Both the position numbers and the translations under genes were made by a program. Source: Mesobacterium pallidum (GTDB lineage Bacteria; Pseudomonadota; Alphaproteobacteria; Rhodobacterales; Rhodobacteraceae). From it: a DNA stretch of 64,000 bases. Below are positions 9,051 to 19,155 of this stretch, piece after piece. The DNA is taken from NCBI RefSeq assembly GCF_019966535.1, contig NZ_JAIMID010000004.1, positions 186,001 through 250,000 of the forward strand, read 5' to 3'. A model generated the notes under the pieces. That model had not been told where the DNA came from, made no database searches, and saw only the letters and a program-made list of their open reading frames with translations. The first letter of the stretch is position 1. Every line of letters starts with the position of its first letter.

Positions 9051-9938
9051 TCAGTCACGCAGGGCGGGCCGCAGCGCGTCGAGAAAGGCGCGCACGCGGG
9101 CGTCCATGCCCGCGCGGGCGGCAGTCACCGCGCAGATGTCGCGGGATGGCAGACTGTAGCCGGGCAGGACCGGGACCAGCGCGCCGCTGGCGACGGACGG
9201 GTCCGAGACGAAATTCGGCAGGCTGCCGATCCCGTGCCCGGCGATCAGCAGGTCGCGCAGGACCATGGAATTGCCGACCCGCAGGCCCGGGTCCAGCGTC
9301 AGCTTCTGCGCACCATCGGGGCCGGAGAGGTCCCATTCGGCCAGGTGATCGGCCAGCAGGAAGCCGACAATGCGGTGTTTGGCGATGTCTTCCGGCGTCT
9401 CGGGCGTGCCATGGAGGGCGAGGTAGTCGGGGGCGGCAAAGATCCCCTGCCGTATGGTCCCGATTCGCCGCGCCACCAGCGTCGAATCGCCCAAGCCGCT
9501 GCGGATGCGGATCGACAGGTCAAAGCCGCCCTCGATCATGTCCACCACGCGGTCGTCCATCGACAGGGTCAGTCGCAGGTCCGGGTGCGCGTCCAGGAAC
9601 CCGGGCAGCATCGGCGCGATCACCATCTGGCCGAAGGAACTGGAGGCATTGACCCTGAGGTGGCCGCTCAGCGCGCCCGATCCCTCGCGAATCCGGTCCT
9701 CGACCCGGCCGACGGCGGCAAGGATCGCCTGCGCCTCGTCGTAATACATCCGCCCGGCATCCGTGACCGACATCGACCGCGTGGTGCGCGCCAGCAGCAC
9801 GGTGCCCAGGCTGTCCTCGAGCAGGCGTATCTCGCGGCTCAGCAGGGCAGGCGAGACACCAAGATCATCGGCCGCGCGGGCAAAAGACCCGCGATCCACG
9901 ATCCGGCAATAGGCGTTCATGACCGACAGCTTGTCCAT
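9051..9938 (-). CDS. LysR-family transcriptional regulator
   Basis: 295 aa. N-terminal winged HTH (residues about 1-60; SFARAADDLGVSPALLSREIRLLEDSLG) and a C-terminal type-2 periplasmic-binding effector domain, typical of LysR. ATG 9938 is preceded by AAAGGAG. It is divergent from the homoprotocatechuate genes starting at 10047, so it is their candidate regulator; the 108-bp gap holds promoter and operator-like sequences. The co-inducer cannot be read from sequence. Confidence 0.88.
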   Translation of the reverse strand: MDKLSVMNAYCRIVDRGSFARAADDLGVSPALLSREIRLLEDSLGTVLLARTTRSMSVTDAGRMYYDEAQAILAAVGRVEDRIREGSGALSGHLRVNASSSFGQMVIAPMLPGFLDAHPDLRLTLSMDDRVVDMIEGGFDLSIRIRSGLGDSTLVARRIGTIRQGIFAAPDYLALHGTPETPEDIAKHRIVGFLLADHLAEWDLSGPDGAQKLTLDPGLRVGNSMVLRDLLIAGHGIGSLPNFVSDPSVASGALVPVLPGYSLPSRDICAVTAARAGMDARVRAFLDALRPALRD

Positions 9939-9990
9939 GGCGCGTCTCCTTTTGCCCGAGGGTATCACGGGCGATACAGGGAATGGAGGC

Positions 9991-10021
9991 TTGACAAGTC
10001 GCCTGTTGTTTAACATGTTAA
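9991..10021 (+). promoter_or_regulatory. Promoter/operator region before hpaF
   Basis: TTGACA at 9991-9996, followed after 17 bp by a weak CATGTT -10 that lies inside a perfect 12-bp palindrome TTAACATGTTAA (10010-10021). A palindrome over the -10 is a typical place for a repressor. The 9-mer ACATGTTAA recurs at 14192-14200 before the second dioxygenase gene. Confidence 0.45.
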
Positions 10022-10046
10022 GTGACGAAGAGAGGGAGGAAGACCG

Positions 10047-10436
10047 GTGCCACATCTGGCCATCGAATACGCGCCATCGCTGGACCGCTACGCGGATATT
10101 GCCGATGTCTGCCGCGCGCTGCATGCCGAGATGATGCAGATTGACCTGTTCCCGCTGGCGGGGATTCGCGTGCGGGCCTACCGCGCCGATTTCGCCATTG
10201 TCGCCGACGGGCTGGACCAGAACGCCTTTGTCGCCATGACGCTGAACGTGGGGGCAGGGCGCAGCGAGGCCAAACTGAAGGCGGCCGGGGATCGCCTCTT
10301 CGCTGTCGCGCAGCAGGCGTTGTCGGTGCCGCTGGCCACGCAGCATTTCGCCCTGTCCCTCGAAATCCGGCAGATCGACCCGGTGTTGACCTGGAAACAG
10401 ACGCCCATCCATACCCGCCTCAAGGGCAAGAGCTGA
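10047..10436 (+). CDS. hpaF: 5-carboxymethyl-2-hydroxymuconate isomerase
   Basis: 129 aa, tautomerase-superfamily size. Starts GTG-CCA, giving Met-Pro; the exposed N-terminal proline is the catalytic base of this family. MPHLAIEYAPSL and the later FALSLEIRQIDP match HpaF/HpcD. It isomerises the carboxymethyl-hydroxymuconate formed in the meta-cleavage route of homoprotocatechuate. Ribosome site GGGAGGA just upstream supports the GTG start. It is 9 bp before hpaE. Confidence 0.88.
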   Translation: MPHLAIEYAPSLDRYADIADVCRALHAEMMQIDLFPLAGIRVRAYRADFAIVADGLDQNAFVAMTLNVGAGRSEAKLKAAGDRLFAVAQQALSVPLATQHFALSLEIRQIDPVLTWKQTPIHTRLKGKS

Positions 10437-10445
10437 GGACCCATC

Positions 10446-11954
<1,509 letters not shown>

Positions 11955-11960
11955 GCCACG

Positions 11961-11982
11961 GGCGGGGCAGGGAGGCCCCGCC
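11961..11982 (+). terminator. Intercistronic hairpin between hpaE and hpaD
   Basis: Perfect stem GGCGGGGC (11961-11968) / GCCCCGCC (11975-11982) with a 6-nt loop and no U-run. It probably stabilises or processes the operon mRNA rather than ending it, as hpaD follows in the same direction. Confidence 0.4.
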
Positions 11983-12009
11983 GCACAGACCATACGAGGG
12001 AGTATCCCC

Positions 12010-12990
12010 ATGCCCATCCCGGCCCCGAACCTTTACCCGCCCTTCAACATCATCCGCCTCAGCCACGTGGAATTCGGCGTGACCGACCTGGCCGCCAGCC
12101 GCGCCTTTTACGTCGACACGCTGGGCCTTCAGGTCACCGACGAGACCGACGACGTGCTTTACCTGCGCGCCATGGAAGAGCGCGGCCACCATTGCATGGT
12201 GCTGCGCAAGGCCGAGACGCCGACCGTCAAGGCGCTGTCCTTCAAGGTCTTCGACGAGGGCGAACTGGACAAGGCCCATGACTGGTTCAAGGCGCAGGGC
12301 CACGATGTCGCCTGGGTCGACCGCCCCTACCAGGGCCGCACCCTCGCGACGCACGACCACCTCGGCATGCCGGTCGAGTTCTATTTCAAGATGGACCGCC
12401 TTGCGCCGATCCACCAGAAATACGCGCTTTACAAGGGCGTGAAGCCGCTGCGGATCGACCATTTCAACTGCTTCGTGCCGGATGTGGATGCGGCCGTCTC
12501 GTTCTACAACGAGCTTGGTTTCCGCGTGACCGAGTATACCGAGGACGAAGAGAGCCAGCGCCTCTGGGCCGCCTGGACCCACCGCAAGGGCGGCGTGCAT
12601 GACATCGCCTTCACCAACGGCACCGGCCCGCGCCTGCACCACACCGCCTTCTGGGTGCCGACGCCGCTGAACATCATCGACCTCCTGGACCTCATGTCCA
12701 CCACCGGCTACGTCTCCAACATCGAGCGCGGTCCGGGCCGGCACGGCATTTCCAACGCCTTCTTCCTGTACATCCTCGACCCCGATGGCCACCGGATCGA
12801 GATCTACTGCTCGGATTACCAGACCGTCGATCCCGACCTCGAGGCGATCAAGTGGGACCTCAAGGATCCGCAGCGCCAGACCCTCTGGGGTGCCGCCGCC
12901 CCGCGGTCCTGGTTCGAACATGGCTCGCTCTTCGAGGGGCTGGAACCGCAACCTTCGACCCTGGGCGCCTCGCCCATCATCGCGCCGTAA
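12010..12990 (+). CDS. hpaD: Homoprotocatechuate 2,3-dioxygenase, type I (VOC fold)
   Basis: 326 aa. Vicinal-oxygen-chelate extradiol dioxygenase closely resembling Brevibacterium fuscum HPCD: two VOC modules, with metal ligands visible as His in RIDHFNCFVPD, His in RLHHTAFWV and Glu in GHRIEIYCSD. It would open 3,4-dihydroxyphenylacetate between C2 and C3 using Fe(II) or Mn(II). ATG 12010 lies after GAGGGAGTATCCCC. A second, unrelated dioxygenase of the same expected activity is encoded at 14220, which is unusual. Confidence 0.88.
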   Translation: MPIPAPNLYPPFNIIRLSHVEFGVTDLAASRAFYVDTLGLQVTDETDDVLYLRAMEERGHHCMVLRKAETPTVKALSFKVFDEGELDKAHDWFKAQGHDVAWVDRPYQGRTLATHDHLGMPVEFYFKMDRLAPIHQKYALYKGVKPLRIDHFNCFVPDVDAAVSFYNELGFRVTEYTEDEESQRLWAAWTHRKGGVHDIAFTNGTGPRLHHTAFWVPTPLNIIDLLDLMSTTGYVSNIERGPGRHGISNAFFLYILDPDGHRIEIYCSDYQTVDPDLEAIKWDLKDPQRQTLWGAAAPRSWFEHGSLFEGLEPQPSTLGASPIIAP

Positions 12991-12999
12991 GGAGGCCCC

Positions 13000-13884
13000 A
13001 TGCCCAAGGACATCCCCGCCCGCGTCGCGGCCTTCCACGCCGGCGGCCAGGACCGATACGGCGTCGTTGCCGAGTCCGGATTCATCGACCTTACCGCCAA
13101 TTTCTCATCCCGGTTCAAGGGGTTGAAAGAGGTCATCGAGGCCGGCGCGCTGGAAGAATTGATCTCTGCCGCCGCCGGCCGCGCGCCCGATTTCAACGAA
13201 GACGAGGTGACCTACCTCATCCCAATCGCCAACCCGGAAAAGCTGATCTGCGTCGGCGTGAACTTCCCCGACCGCAACGCGGAATACAAGGACGGCACCA
13301 CGGACGCGAAATCCTACCCGTCCCTGTTCATCCGCTTCCCGCGCTCCTTCGTCGGCCATGGCGAGCCGCTGATCCGCCCGCCGGAATCCGAACAGCTCGA
13401 CTACGAGGGCGAGGTGACCATCGTCATCGGCAAGGGCGGCCGCCGCATCGCGCGCGAAGACGCCTATGACCACATTGCCGCCATCACGCTCTGCAACGAA
13501 GGCACGATCCGCGACTGGGTGCGCCATGCCAAGTTCAACGTCACGCAAGGCAAGAACTGGGACGCTTCCGGCGCCATCGGCCCCTGGCTCGTGCCCTTCC
13601 GCGACCCCGCCCAGCTTGACGACATCGCGCTCGAAACCCGCGTGAACGGCGAGGCCCGCCAGCAGGACCGCACCGGCCGCATGATGTACGATTTCCGCTA
13701 CATCGTGGCCTACATCAGCACCTTCACCACGCTCGCCCCCGGCGACGTGATCGTCTGCGGCACCCCCACCGGCGCCGGCGCGCGCTTCGACCCGCCGATC
13801 TGGCTGACGCCCGGCGACGTGATCGAGGTCGAGGCCGAGGGCATCGGCATCCTGCGCAATACCGTGGCCGACGAGACCCTGTAA
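13000..13884 (+). CDS. Fumarylacetoacetate-hydrolase family protein (HpaG-like isomerase/decarboxylase)
   Basis: 294 aa single FAA-hydrolase domain: LICVGVNFPDRNAEY, the metal-binding EGEVTIVIGKGGR (Glu residues) and GDVIVCGTPTGAGA are all typical. In this cluster it most likely isomerises or decarboxylates the carboxylated muconate products (the HpaG step). E. coli HpaG is a tandem of two such domains, so this is a half-size version; a partner could be elsewhere. ATG 13000 has AAGGAGG about 7 bp upstream and lies 9 bp after hpaD. Confidence 0.75.
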   Translation: MPKDIPARVAAFHAGGQDRYGVVAESGFIDLTANFSSRFKGLKEVIEAGALEELISAAAGRAPDFNEDEVTYLIPIANPEKLICVGVNFPDRNAEYKDGTTDAKSYPSLFIRFPRSFVGHGEPLIRPPESEQLDYEGEVTIVIGKGGRRIAREDAYDHIAAITLCNEGTIRDWVRHAKFNVTQGKNWDASGAIGPWLVPFRDPAQLDDIALETRVNGEARQQDRTGRMMYDFRYIVAYISTFTTLAPGDVIVCGTPTGAGARFDPPIWLTPGDVIEVEAEGIGILRNTVADETL

Positions 13885-13920
13885 TTGCATCCGGCGCCGC
13901 CCGTCTCTGGCGCCGGTTTT

Positions 13921-14128
13921 GCATATTTGCAGAAAGATGAAAGCACGGCCGATCCCCTTCATCTTGCCGATAAACTCCGGGGAGTGTGAGGGGCTGGCCC
14001 CTCACTCCCAAGCCAGCCGCGCAGGCCTCCGGCGGGAGTATTTGGAGAATAATGAAAGCAGGCGCGCCCTGATCCCCTTCATCTTTCCAAAAATATCCCG
14101 GGGAGCGCGAGGGGCTGGCCCCTCGCAA
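13921..14128. repeat. Cluster of dispersed Rhodobacterales-type intergenic repeats
   Basis: The 335-bp gap 13885-14219 has no gene. It holds alternating copies of one element. Direct copies at 13953-14005 and 14073-14126 share CCCCTTCATCTTKCC, an A/T patch, CCGGGGAG, then a stem-loop GTGAGGGGCTGGCCCCTCAC or GCGAGGGGCTGGCCCCTCGC. Inverted partial copies appear at 13921-13943 (ATATTTGCAGAAAGATGAAAG) and about 14025-14062 (GGGAGTATTTGGAGAATAATGAAAG). Further copies lie at 38621-38674 and, inverted, at 56535-56600. Confidence 0.75.
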
Positions 14129-14191
14129 CGGACCCGTCCGCCGGACCTTGATCCCGATCAAGGCGCATCCCCCCGCATTCCGACATGATAC

Positions 14192-14214
14192 ACATGTTAA
14201 CGAACGGGGAGGAG
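14192..14214 (+). promoter_or_regulatory. Operator-like 9-mer and strong ribosome site before second hpaD
   Basis: ACATGTTAA at 14192-14200 repeats the half of the palindrome found before hpaF. GGGGAGGAG at about 14207-14215 is a strong ribosome site for the ATG at 14220. The gap and shared motif suggest this gene has its own promoter. Confidence 0.4.
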
Positions 14215-14219
14215 AACCC

Positions 14220-15074
14220 ATGGGCAAGATCGTCCTGGCCGCCAAATGCACGCATGTGCCCACCATGATCATGTCCGAGCAGGAGGGCCGCCTGAAGGGC
14301 TGCCGCCAGGCCGCCATCGACGGGCACCACGAGATCGGCCGCCGCGCGCGCGACGCCGGCGCGGACACCTTCGTCGTGCTCGACACCCACTGGCTGGTCA
14401 ACGCGGCCTATCACATCAACGCGAACCATCGGTTCGAGGGGCTGTTTACCAGTCACGAGTTCCCGCAGTTCATCAAGGACCTTCCCTACGCCTACGAAGG
14501 GAATGGCGCGCTTGGTGACCTCATGGCCGAGACCGCGCGCGAGATGGGGGTCTACACGCTCAGCCACCAGGTTGGCAGTCTCGATCTCGAATACGGCACG
14601 TTGGTTCCCATGCGCTACATGAACCCCGAGGGCGACCTGAAGGTCGTTTCGGTCGCCGCCATGTGCACCGTGCACAGCCTGGAACAATCCCGCCGGCTGG
14701 GGGCGGCCATCGCCAAGGCCATCGCCGCGTCGGACAGCAACGTCGCGCTGATCGCCTCGGGGTCTCTCAGCCACCGGATCTGGCCCAACGACATCTACGA
14801 GGCCAACAACGGCACCTTCACGATTTCCAGCAAGTTCAACGAGGTGGTCGACCGCCGCGTGCTCGAGATGTGGGAGGGGGGCGAGATCGGGCTGTTCCTC
14901 GACATGCTGCCCGATTACGCGAAATACTGCGACGGCGAGGGCGACATGCACGACACGGTGATGCTCTTCGGCGCGCTTGGCTGGGACCGGTACACGGGGC
15001 GGGGTGAGGTCGTGACGCCCTATTTCCCGTCTTCCGGGACGGGGCAGACCAACGTGGTCTTCTCGGTGGATTGA
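14220..15074 (+). CDS. 3,4-dihydroxyphenylacetate 2,3-dioxygenase, class III (LigB-type)
   Basis: 284 aa. Near full-length match to the E. coli-type HpaD: KCTHVPTM and LDTHWLVNAAYHIN (iron-ligand His residues), EYGTLVPMRYM, ALIASGSLSHR, GEGDMHDTVMLFGALGWD and a SSGTGQTNVVF end. This is a class III extradiol dioxygenase with a fold unrelated to the VOC-type enzyme two genes upstream, yet the predicted reaction is the same. It is separated from the main operon by a repeat-filled gap. Confidence 0.85.
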   Translation: MGKIVLAAKCTHVPTMIMSEQEGRLKGCRQAAIDGHHEIGRRARDAGADTFVVLDTHWLVNAAYHINANHRFEGLFTSHEFPQFIKDLPYAYEGNGALGDLMAETAREMGVYTLSHQVGSLDLEYGTLVPMRYMNPEGDLKVVSVAAMCTVHSLEQSRRLGAAIAKAIAASDSNVALIASGSLSHRIWPNDIYEANNGTFTISSKFNEVVDRRVLEMWEGGEIGLFLDMLPDYAKYCDGEGDMHDTVMLFGALGWDRYTGRGEVVTPYFPSSGTGQTNVVFSVD

Positions 15075-15193
15075 CCCCGCGCCCGGTTGCCGGGGCAGGG
15101 GAATCTCCGTAATGATATCGCTAACAGGTGGTGCCCGGCCGGGCGCCGCCTCCGGCGATCTCTCCCCCGAGGGGAGGCAGGAAGGACGGCCCC

Positions 15194-17629
15194 ATGAGCA
15201 CCCGAACCGATATCGAGACCCTCGTCGACGCGCTGACGCTGGAAGAGCAGGTGAGCCTGCTCTCGGGCGAGGACTTCTGGTCCGTCCCGGCGATTGCGCG
15301 CCTCGGCATCGGCAAAATGCGCGTCACCGACGGGCCGAACGGGGCGCGCGGCAGTGGCTCTCTCGTGGGTGGCGTCACGGCGGCGGCCTTCCCGGTCGGC
15401 ATCTCGATCGGCGCCAGCTGGGACCCCGAGCTGGCGCGCGAAATCGGCGTCGCCATCGCCGAAGAGGTCAAGTCCAAGGGCGCCCATGTCAGCCTGGCCC
15501 CAACGGTGAACATCCACCGATCCGTCACCAATGGACGCAATTTCGAATGCTATTCCGAAGACCCCGAACTGACCGCCGCGCTGGCCGTCGGCTATGTCGA
15601 GGGGCTGCAATCGCAGGGCATCTCGGCCACGATCAAGCATTTCGTCGGCAATGAATCCGAGATCGAGCGCACGACCATCGACAGCGTCGTGGACGAGGTT
15701 GCCCTGCGCGAGATTTACCTGCGTCCCTTCGAGGACGCGGTGAAGATCGCCGGCACCTGGGGGATCATGTCGTCCTACAACAAGCTGAACGGCAGCTACA
15801 CCGCTGAAAACGAATGGCTTCTGGGGCAGGTGCTGCGGCGCGACTGGGGCTATGACGGGATCGTCATGTCCGACTGGTTCGGCTCGCGCACCACCGCGCC
15901 GACGGTGAACGCAGGCCTCGACCTGGAAATGCCCGGGCCGACGCGGGACCGGGGTGCCAAGCTGGTTGCGGCCGTGGAGACCGGCGCGGTCAGCCGCGAC
16001 ACCATACGGACCCGTGCGCTGAACATGCTGCGGCTCATGCAGCGGACCGGCGCGCTGCATGATGACCGCCCGTTCGAGGAACACGCCGAGGACCGGCCCG
16101 AGCACCGCGCGCTGATCCGGCGCGCGGGGGCCGAGGGGACGGTGCTGCTCAAGAACGACGGGCTGCTGCCGCTGGCGGACGCGGGCAAGCTGGCCGTGAT
16201 CGGGCCGAATGCATCGGTCGCGCAGATCATGGGCGGCGGCTCGGCCCAGCTGAACCCGCATTACCGCGTTTCGCCCTGGGACGGGCTGGCCGCGCGGCTT
16301 GGGCCGGATGCCCTGGCCCATGCGCAGGGCTGCACCAACCATCGGTGGGAGCCCGTCGTGACCGGCAACCTGACCGCCGAGTTCTTCGACAACCAGGACT
16401 TCGACGGCGCGCCGGTGCACACCGAAACTCTCGACAGCTCCATCGCCTTCTGGATCGAGGGGATGGCCGACGGCAAGGTCGATCCGGCCCGGTTCTCGGC
16501 CCGCGTCCGGGGACGCTACACCGCCGAGGAGGCCGGGCCGCACAGTTTCGGTCTGCACGCGGCGGGTCTCGCGCGGCTCTACGTGGACGGCCAGCTGGTG
16601 GTCGATGTCTGGGACAACTGGACGCCCGGCCGCACCTTCTTTGAAGAAGGCTGCGACGAGGTTTGCGGGCTGGTTGACCTCGCCAAGGGGCAGGAGGTCG
16701 AGATCGTGATGGAGCTGCGCAGCAAGCCCGCCGCGAACCTGCACCACAGCGCCTTCCGCTTTGGTGTCTCGCGGCCCCTGGGCGATGCCGAGATAACGGC
16801 GGCGGCAAAGGCGGCGGCCGAGGCGGACACTGCGCTGGTCTTTGTCGGCCGCTCGGGCGAATGGGACACCGAGGGGTCGGACCTCGAGGACATCCGCCTG
16901 CCGGGTCGCCAGGACGAGCTGGTCGCGGCGGTGTTGGCCGCCAATCCGAAGACGGTGGTCGTCTTGCAGACCGGCGGCCCGGTCGAAATGCCCTGGGTCG
17001 CCGATGCTCCCGCGATCCTGCAGGCCTGGTACCCAGGCCAGGAATGCGGCAATGCCATCGCCGACGTGCTGTTCGGCGACGCGGAACCCGGCGGGCGCCT
17101 GCCGCAGACCTTCCCCGCGCGATGGGAGGACAACCCGACCCGCAGCCAGGACCCCGAGGTCTACCCGGGCCTCGACGGGCGCGTGCGCTACGAGGAAAGC
17201 CTGATGATCGGCTATCGCCACTACGACGCGCAGGGGATCACGCCGCTGTTTCCCTTCGGGCATGGCCTGTCCTACACGCGTTTTGAGATGGCGGAGCTGT
17301 CGGCCTGGGCCGAGGGCGCCGAGCTGACCGTCACCAATACCGGCGACCGGGCGGGCAGCACGGTGGTGCAGCTGTACCTCGGGCCTGTCACACCGGTCGA
17401 AGGGCGACCGAAACGGGTGCTGCGCGGCTTTGCCAAGGTCCGGCTGGGCGCGGGTGAAAGCGCGCGGATCGAGATCCCGCTGAGCCCCCGCGACTTTGCC
17501 CGGTTCGACCTGGCCGGGCAGTGCTGGCAGGTCGCGGCAGGCGACTACCGGATCGAGGTCGGGTTCTCGGCCACCGACCTGCGGCTCGATGCGACCGTGA
17601 CGGCGGCAGCCGCAACGCTGCCAGTCTGA
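15194..17629 (+). CDS. Beta-glucosidase, glycoside hydrolase family 3 with PA14 insert
   Basis: 811 aa, no signal peptide, so probably cytoplasmic. GH3 N-domain with KHFVGNESE and the nucleophile Asp 227 in GIVMSDWFGS; a PA14 carbohydrate-binding insert at about 392-540 (LTAEFFDNQDFDG to GRTFFEEG); GH3 C-domain with VFVGRSGEWDTEGSD; and a C-terminal Fn3-like domain (FPFGHGLSYTRF). Retaining cleavage of terminal beta-glucosides is the expected activity. ATG 15194 follows GGAGGCAGGAAGGA; the frame also opens further upstream, but without a ribosome site. It stands alone between dioxygenase and RpiR genes. Confidence 0.87.
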   Translation: MSTRTDIETLVDALTLEEQVSLLSGEDFWSVPAIARLGIGKMRVTDGPNGARGSGSLVGGVTAAAFPVGISIGASWDPELAREIGVAIAEEVKSKGAHVSLAPTVNIHRSVTNGRNFECYSEDPELTAALAVGYVEGLQSQGISATIKHFVGNESEIERTTIDSVVDEVALREIYLRPFEDAVKIAGTWGIMSSYNKLNGSYTAENEWLLGQVLRRDWGYDGIVMSDWFGSRTTAPTVNAGLDLEMPGPTRDRGAKLVAAVETGAVSRDTIRTRALNMLRLMQRTGALHDDRPFEEHAEDRPEHRALIRRAGAEGTVLLKNDGLLPLADAGKLAVIGPNASVAQIMGGGSAQLNPHYRVSPWDGLAARLGPDALAHAQGCTNHRWEPVVTGNLTAEFFDNQDFDGAPVHTETLDSSIAFWIEGMADGKVDPARFSARVRGRYTAEEAGPHSFGLHAAGLARLYVDGQLVVDVWDNWTPGRTFFEEGCDEVCGLVDLAKGQEVEIVMELRSKPAANLHHSAFRFGVSRPLGDAEITAAAKAAAEADTALVFVGRSGEWDTEGSDLEDIRLPGRQDELVAAVLAANPKTVVVLQTGGPVEMPWVADAPAILQAWYPGQECGNAIADVLFGDAEPGGRLPQTFPARWEDNPTRSQDPEVYPGLDGRVRYEESLMIGYRHYDAQGITPLFPFGHGLSYTRFEMAELSAWAEGAELTVTNTGDRAGSTVVQLYLGPVTPVEGRPKRVLRGFAKVRLGAGESARIEIPLSPRDFARFDLAGQCWQVAAGDYRIEVGFSATDLRLDATVTAAAATLPV

Positions 17630-17645
17630 CACAAGGGCAGGGCGG

Positions 17646-18506
17646 CTATTCCAGCTCGCCCAGCCGATCCCGCAGGTCCTCGATGTCTTGCAGGTGGCGC
17701 AGCCCGGCCTTGTCCATCTCGCGCTTCACCTCGATGTAGAGCAGGCGCAACAGGGCCATCGTGCCCACGTAGCTGTCGGCGAAATGCGGCGTCTCGACCA
17801 CGCAGTCAAGCGTCCAGGTCGCATGGGCCGGGGCGCCGCGAATGGTGCCGTCGGCGATCAGCAGCACCGGCGTGCCGCGCGCCGCGATCGCCTCGACCAC
17901 GCGGGTGAACCCGGCGGTGCGGCGGCGCAGGCCGACGACGATGGCAAGGTCATCCGGCCCAAGCATCGCGATCCCCTCGCTTTCGGTCTGGCCGGGCAGC
18001 AACAGCGGCGCCACCCCGGGCCGCATCTGCGCCAGCTGCGCGGCCAGGTATTGCGCCAGGAAGGCCGAGTTGCGGTAGCCCAGCGTGCGGATACGCGTGG
18101 CTTTCGTCACGGCCCCGGCGATCTCGCGGATGGTCAGCGGGTTGACCCGCGACAGCGTCGCCTCGAGCACCCGCGTCTCTTCGGCCAGGAATTGCGAAAC
18201 CGGATCGCCCCGCACCCCCGCGGGTCGCCCGGCGAACAGCGGCGAGCCAGTCTCGCGCAGGCGTCGCGCATCCTGCCGCGCGGCGTCGAAGCTTTCGTAT
18301 CCCAGGCGGCGAAAGAACCGCGTGACGGTGGCGTTCGACACCTCGGCGCGCGCCGCCAGTTCGAAGGCGTTGCAGACCGCCAGTTCGGACGGGGCGACAA
18401 GGATCGTGTCGGCCACCTTGCGCTCGCCCCCGGTGAGGGTCGGGTAGGCCTCGTGGATGCGCTGTGCGATGGCCTTGCGCGGGGGCTGTGCTGTTTCTTT
18501 GGGCAA
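17646..18506 (-). CDS. RpiR-family regulator (HTH + SIS), divergent from TRAP operon
   Basis: 286 aa. N-terminal HTH_6 domain with the family signature EVSNATVTRFFRRLGYESF (about 55-73) and a C-terminal SIS domain (from about 125; IRTLGYRNSAFLAQYL). RpiR proteins usually sense phosphosugars through SIS, but the adjacent genes are for amino-acid/ureide uptake. The start is TTG 18506 with AGGAC 7 bp upstream; no ATG or GTG fits. It is divergent from the TRAP genes with two inverted repeats in the gap. Confidence 0.85.
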   Translation of the reverse strand: MPKETAQPPRKAIAQRIHEAYPTLTGGERKVADTILVAPSELAVCNAFELAARAEVSNATVTRFFRRLGYESFDAARQDARRLRETGSPLFAGRPAGVRGDPVSQFLAEETRVLEATLSRVNPLTIREIAGAVTKATRIRTLGYRNSAFLAQYLAAQLAQMRPGVAPLLLPGQTESEGIAMLGPDDLAIVVGLRRRTAGFTRVVEAIAARGTPVLLIADGTIRGAPAHATWTLDCVVETPHFADSYVGTMALLRLLYIEVKREMDKAGLRHLQDIEDLRDRLGELE

Positions 18507-18524
18507 TGTCGGTCCTGCGTTTCT

Positions 18525-18571
18525 GAAAATTAATTTTCCATCTTTCGCGACTCATGAAAATAGCATTTCAT
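18525..18571. promoter_or_regulatory. Two inverted repeats, candidate RpiR operators
   Basis: GAAAATTAATTTTC (18525-18538) is a perfect 14-bp palindrome. ATGAAA-N6-TTTCAT (18554-18571) is a second inverted repeat. Both lie in the AT-rich gap between the regulator and the TRAP operon, a local composition unlike the GC-rich surroundings. A related arrangement precedes the ABC operon at 25931-25950. Confidence 0.5.
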
Positions 18572-18612
18572 CAGCCATGCAAGACCTATCAACGCCCCGG
18601 GGGACTCGCCAG

Positions 18613-19155
18613 ATGGCAGGGCTGTCAGATCACGCAAAAACACTGAGCCTCCGGGTCAACTGGCTGGTCGAGCGGGTCTGCGTGGCGCTGCTGGTCCTTC
18701 TGGTGCTCGACGTCTGGTTGGGCGTGCTGGTGCGCTACGTGATCCCGCTGCCGCTGACCTTCACCGAGGAGTTGGCGCGCTACCTGATGATCTGGATGGC
18801 GCTGCTGGCGGTGTCCTCGGGCATCGCCTACCGCGAACATATCGGGGTCGAGTTCGTGTTCGGCCGCCTGCCGGCCCCGGTGCGGCGCTGGTTGGCCGTC
18901 GCCTTCGACGTCATCGCGTTACTCTTTTTCTTTGCGCTGTTCTTCTACGGCATCGGATTCACCATCAAGGGCTTCTCGCGCCTGACGATGATCTACGCGA
19001 TCCCCAAGGGCTGGGCCTTCATGGGCGTGCCCCTCGCCGCGTTCATGGCCTGCGTTCAGCTGCTGCTGATCGGCATCCACGATTTCCTTGCCGAAGAACC
19101 GCCCAGTTCCACCGGCGTGTCCGACGCCACCATGGCCCTGAGGGGAGAAGAGTGA
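18613..19155 (+). CDS. TRAP transporter small membrane subunit (DctQ)
   Basis: 180 aa with four transmembrane helices and the DctQ motif TFTEELARYLMIWMALLAVS. Small integral subunit of a tripartite ATP-independent periplasmic transporter, driven by the Na+ or proton gradient. ATG 18613 is chosen for its GGGGGA ribosome site; in-frame ATG 18577 lies upstream but within the operator-like region. The stop overlaps the DctM start as TGATG. Confidence 0.87.
   Translation: MAGLSDHAKTLSLRVNWLVERVCVALLVLLVLDVWLGVLVRYVIPLPLTFTEELARYLMIWMALLAVSSGIAYREHIGVEFVFGRLPAPVRRWLAVAFDVIALLFFFALFFYGIGFTIKGFSRLTMIYAIPKGWAFMGVPLAAFMACVQLLLIGIHDFLAEEPPSSTGVSDATMALRGEE

Noticed and set aside
15020..17632. 870-aa antisense frame over the GH3 gene
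   Set aside because: No recognisable fold and exact overlap with a complete GH3 enzyme.
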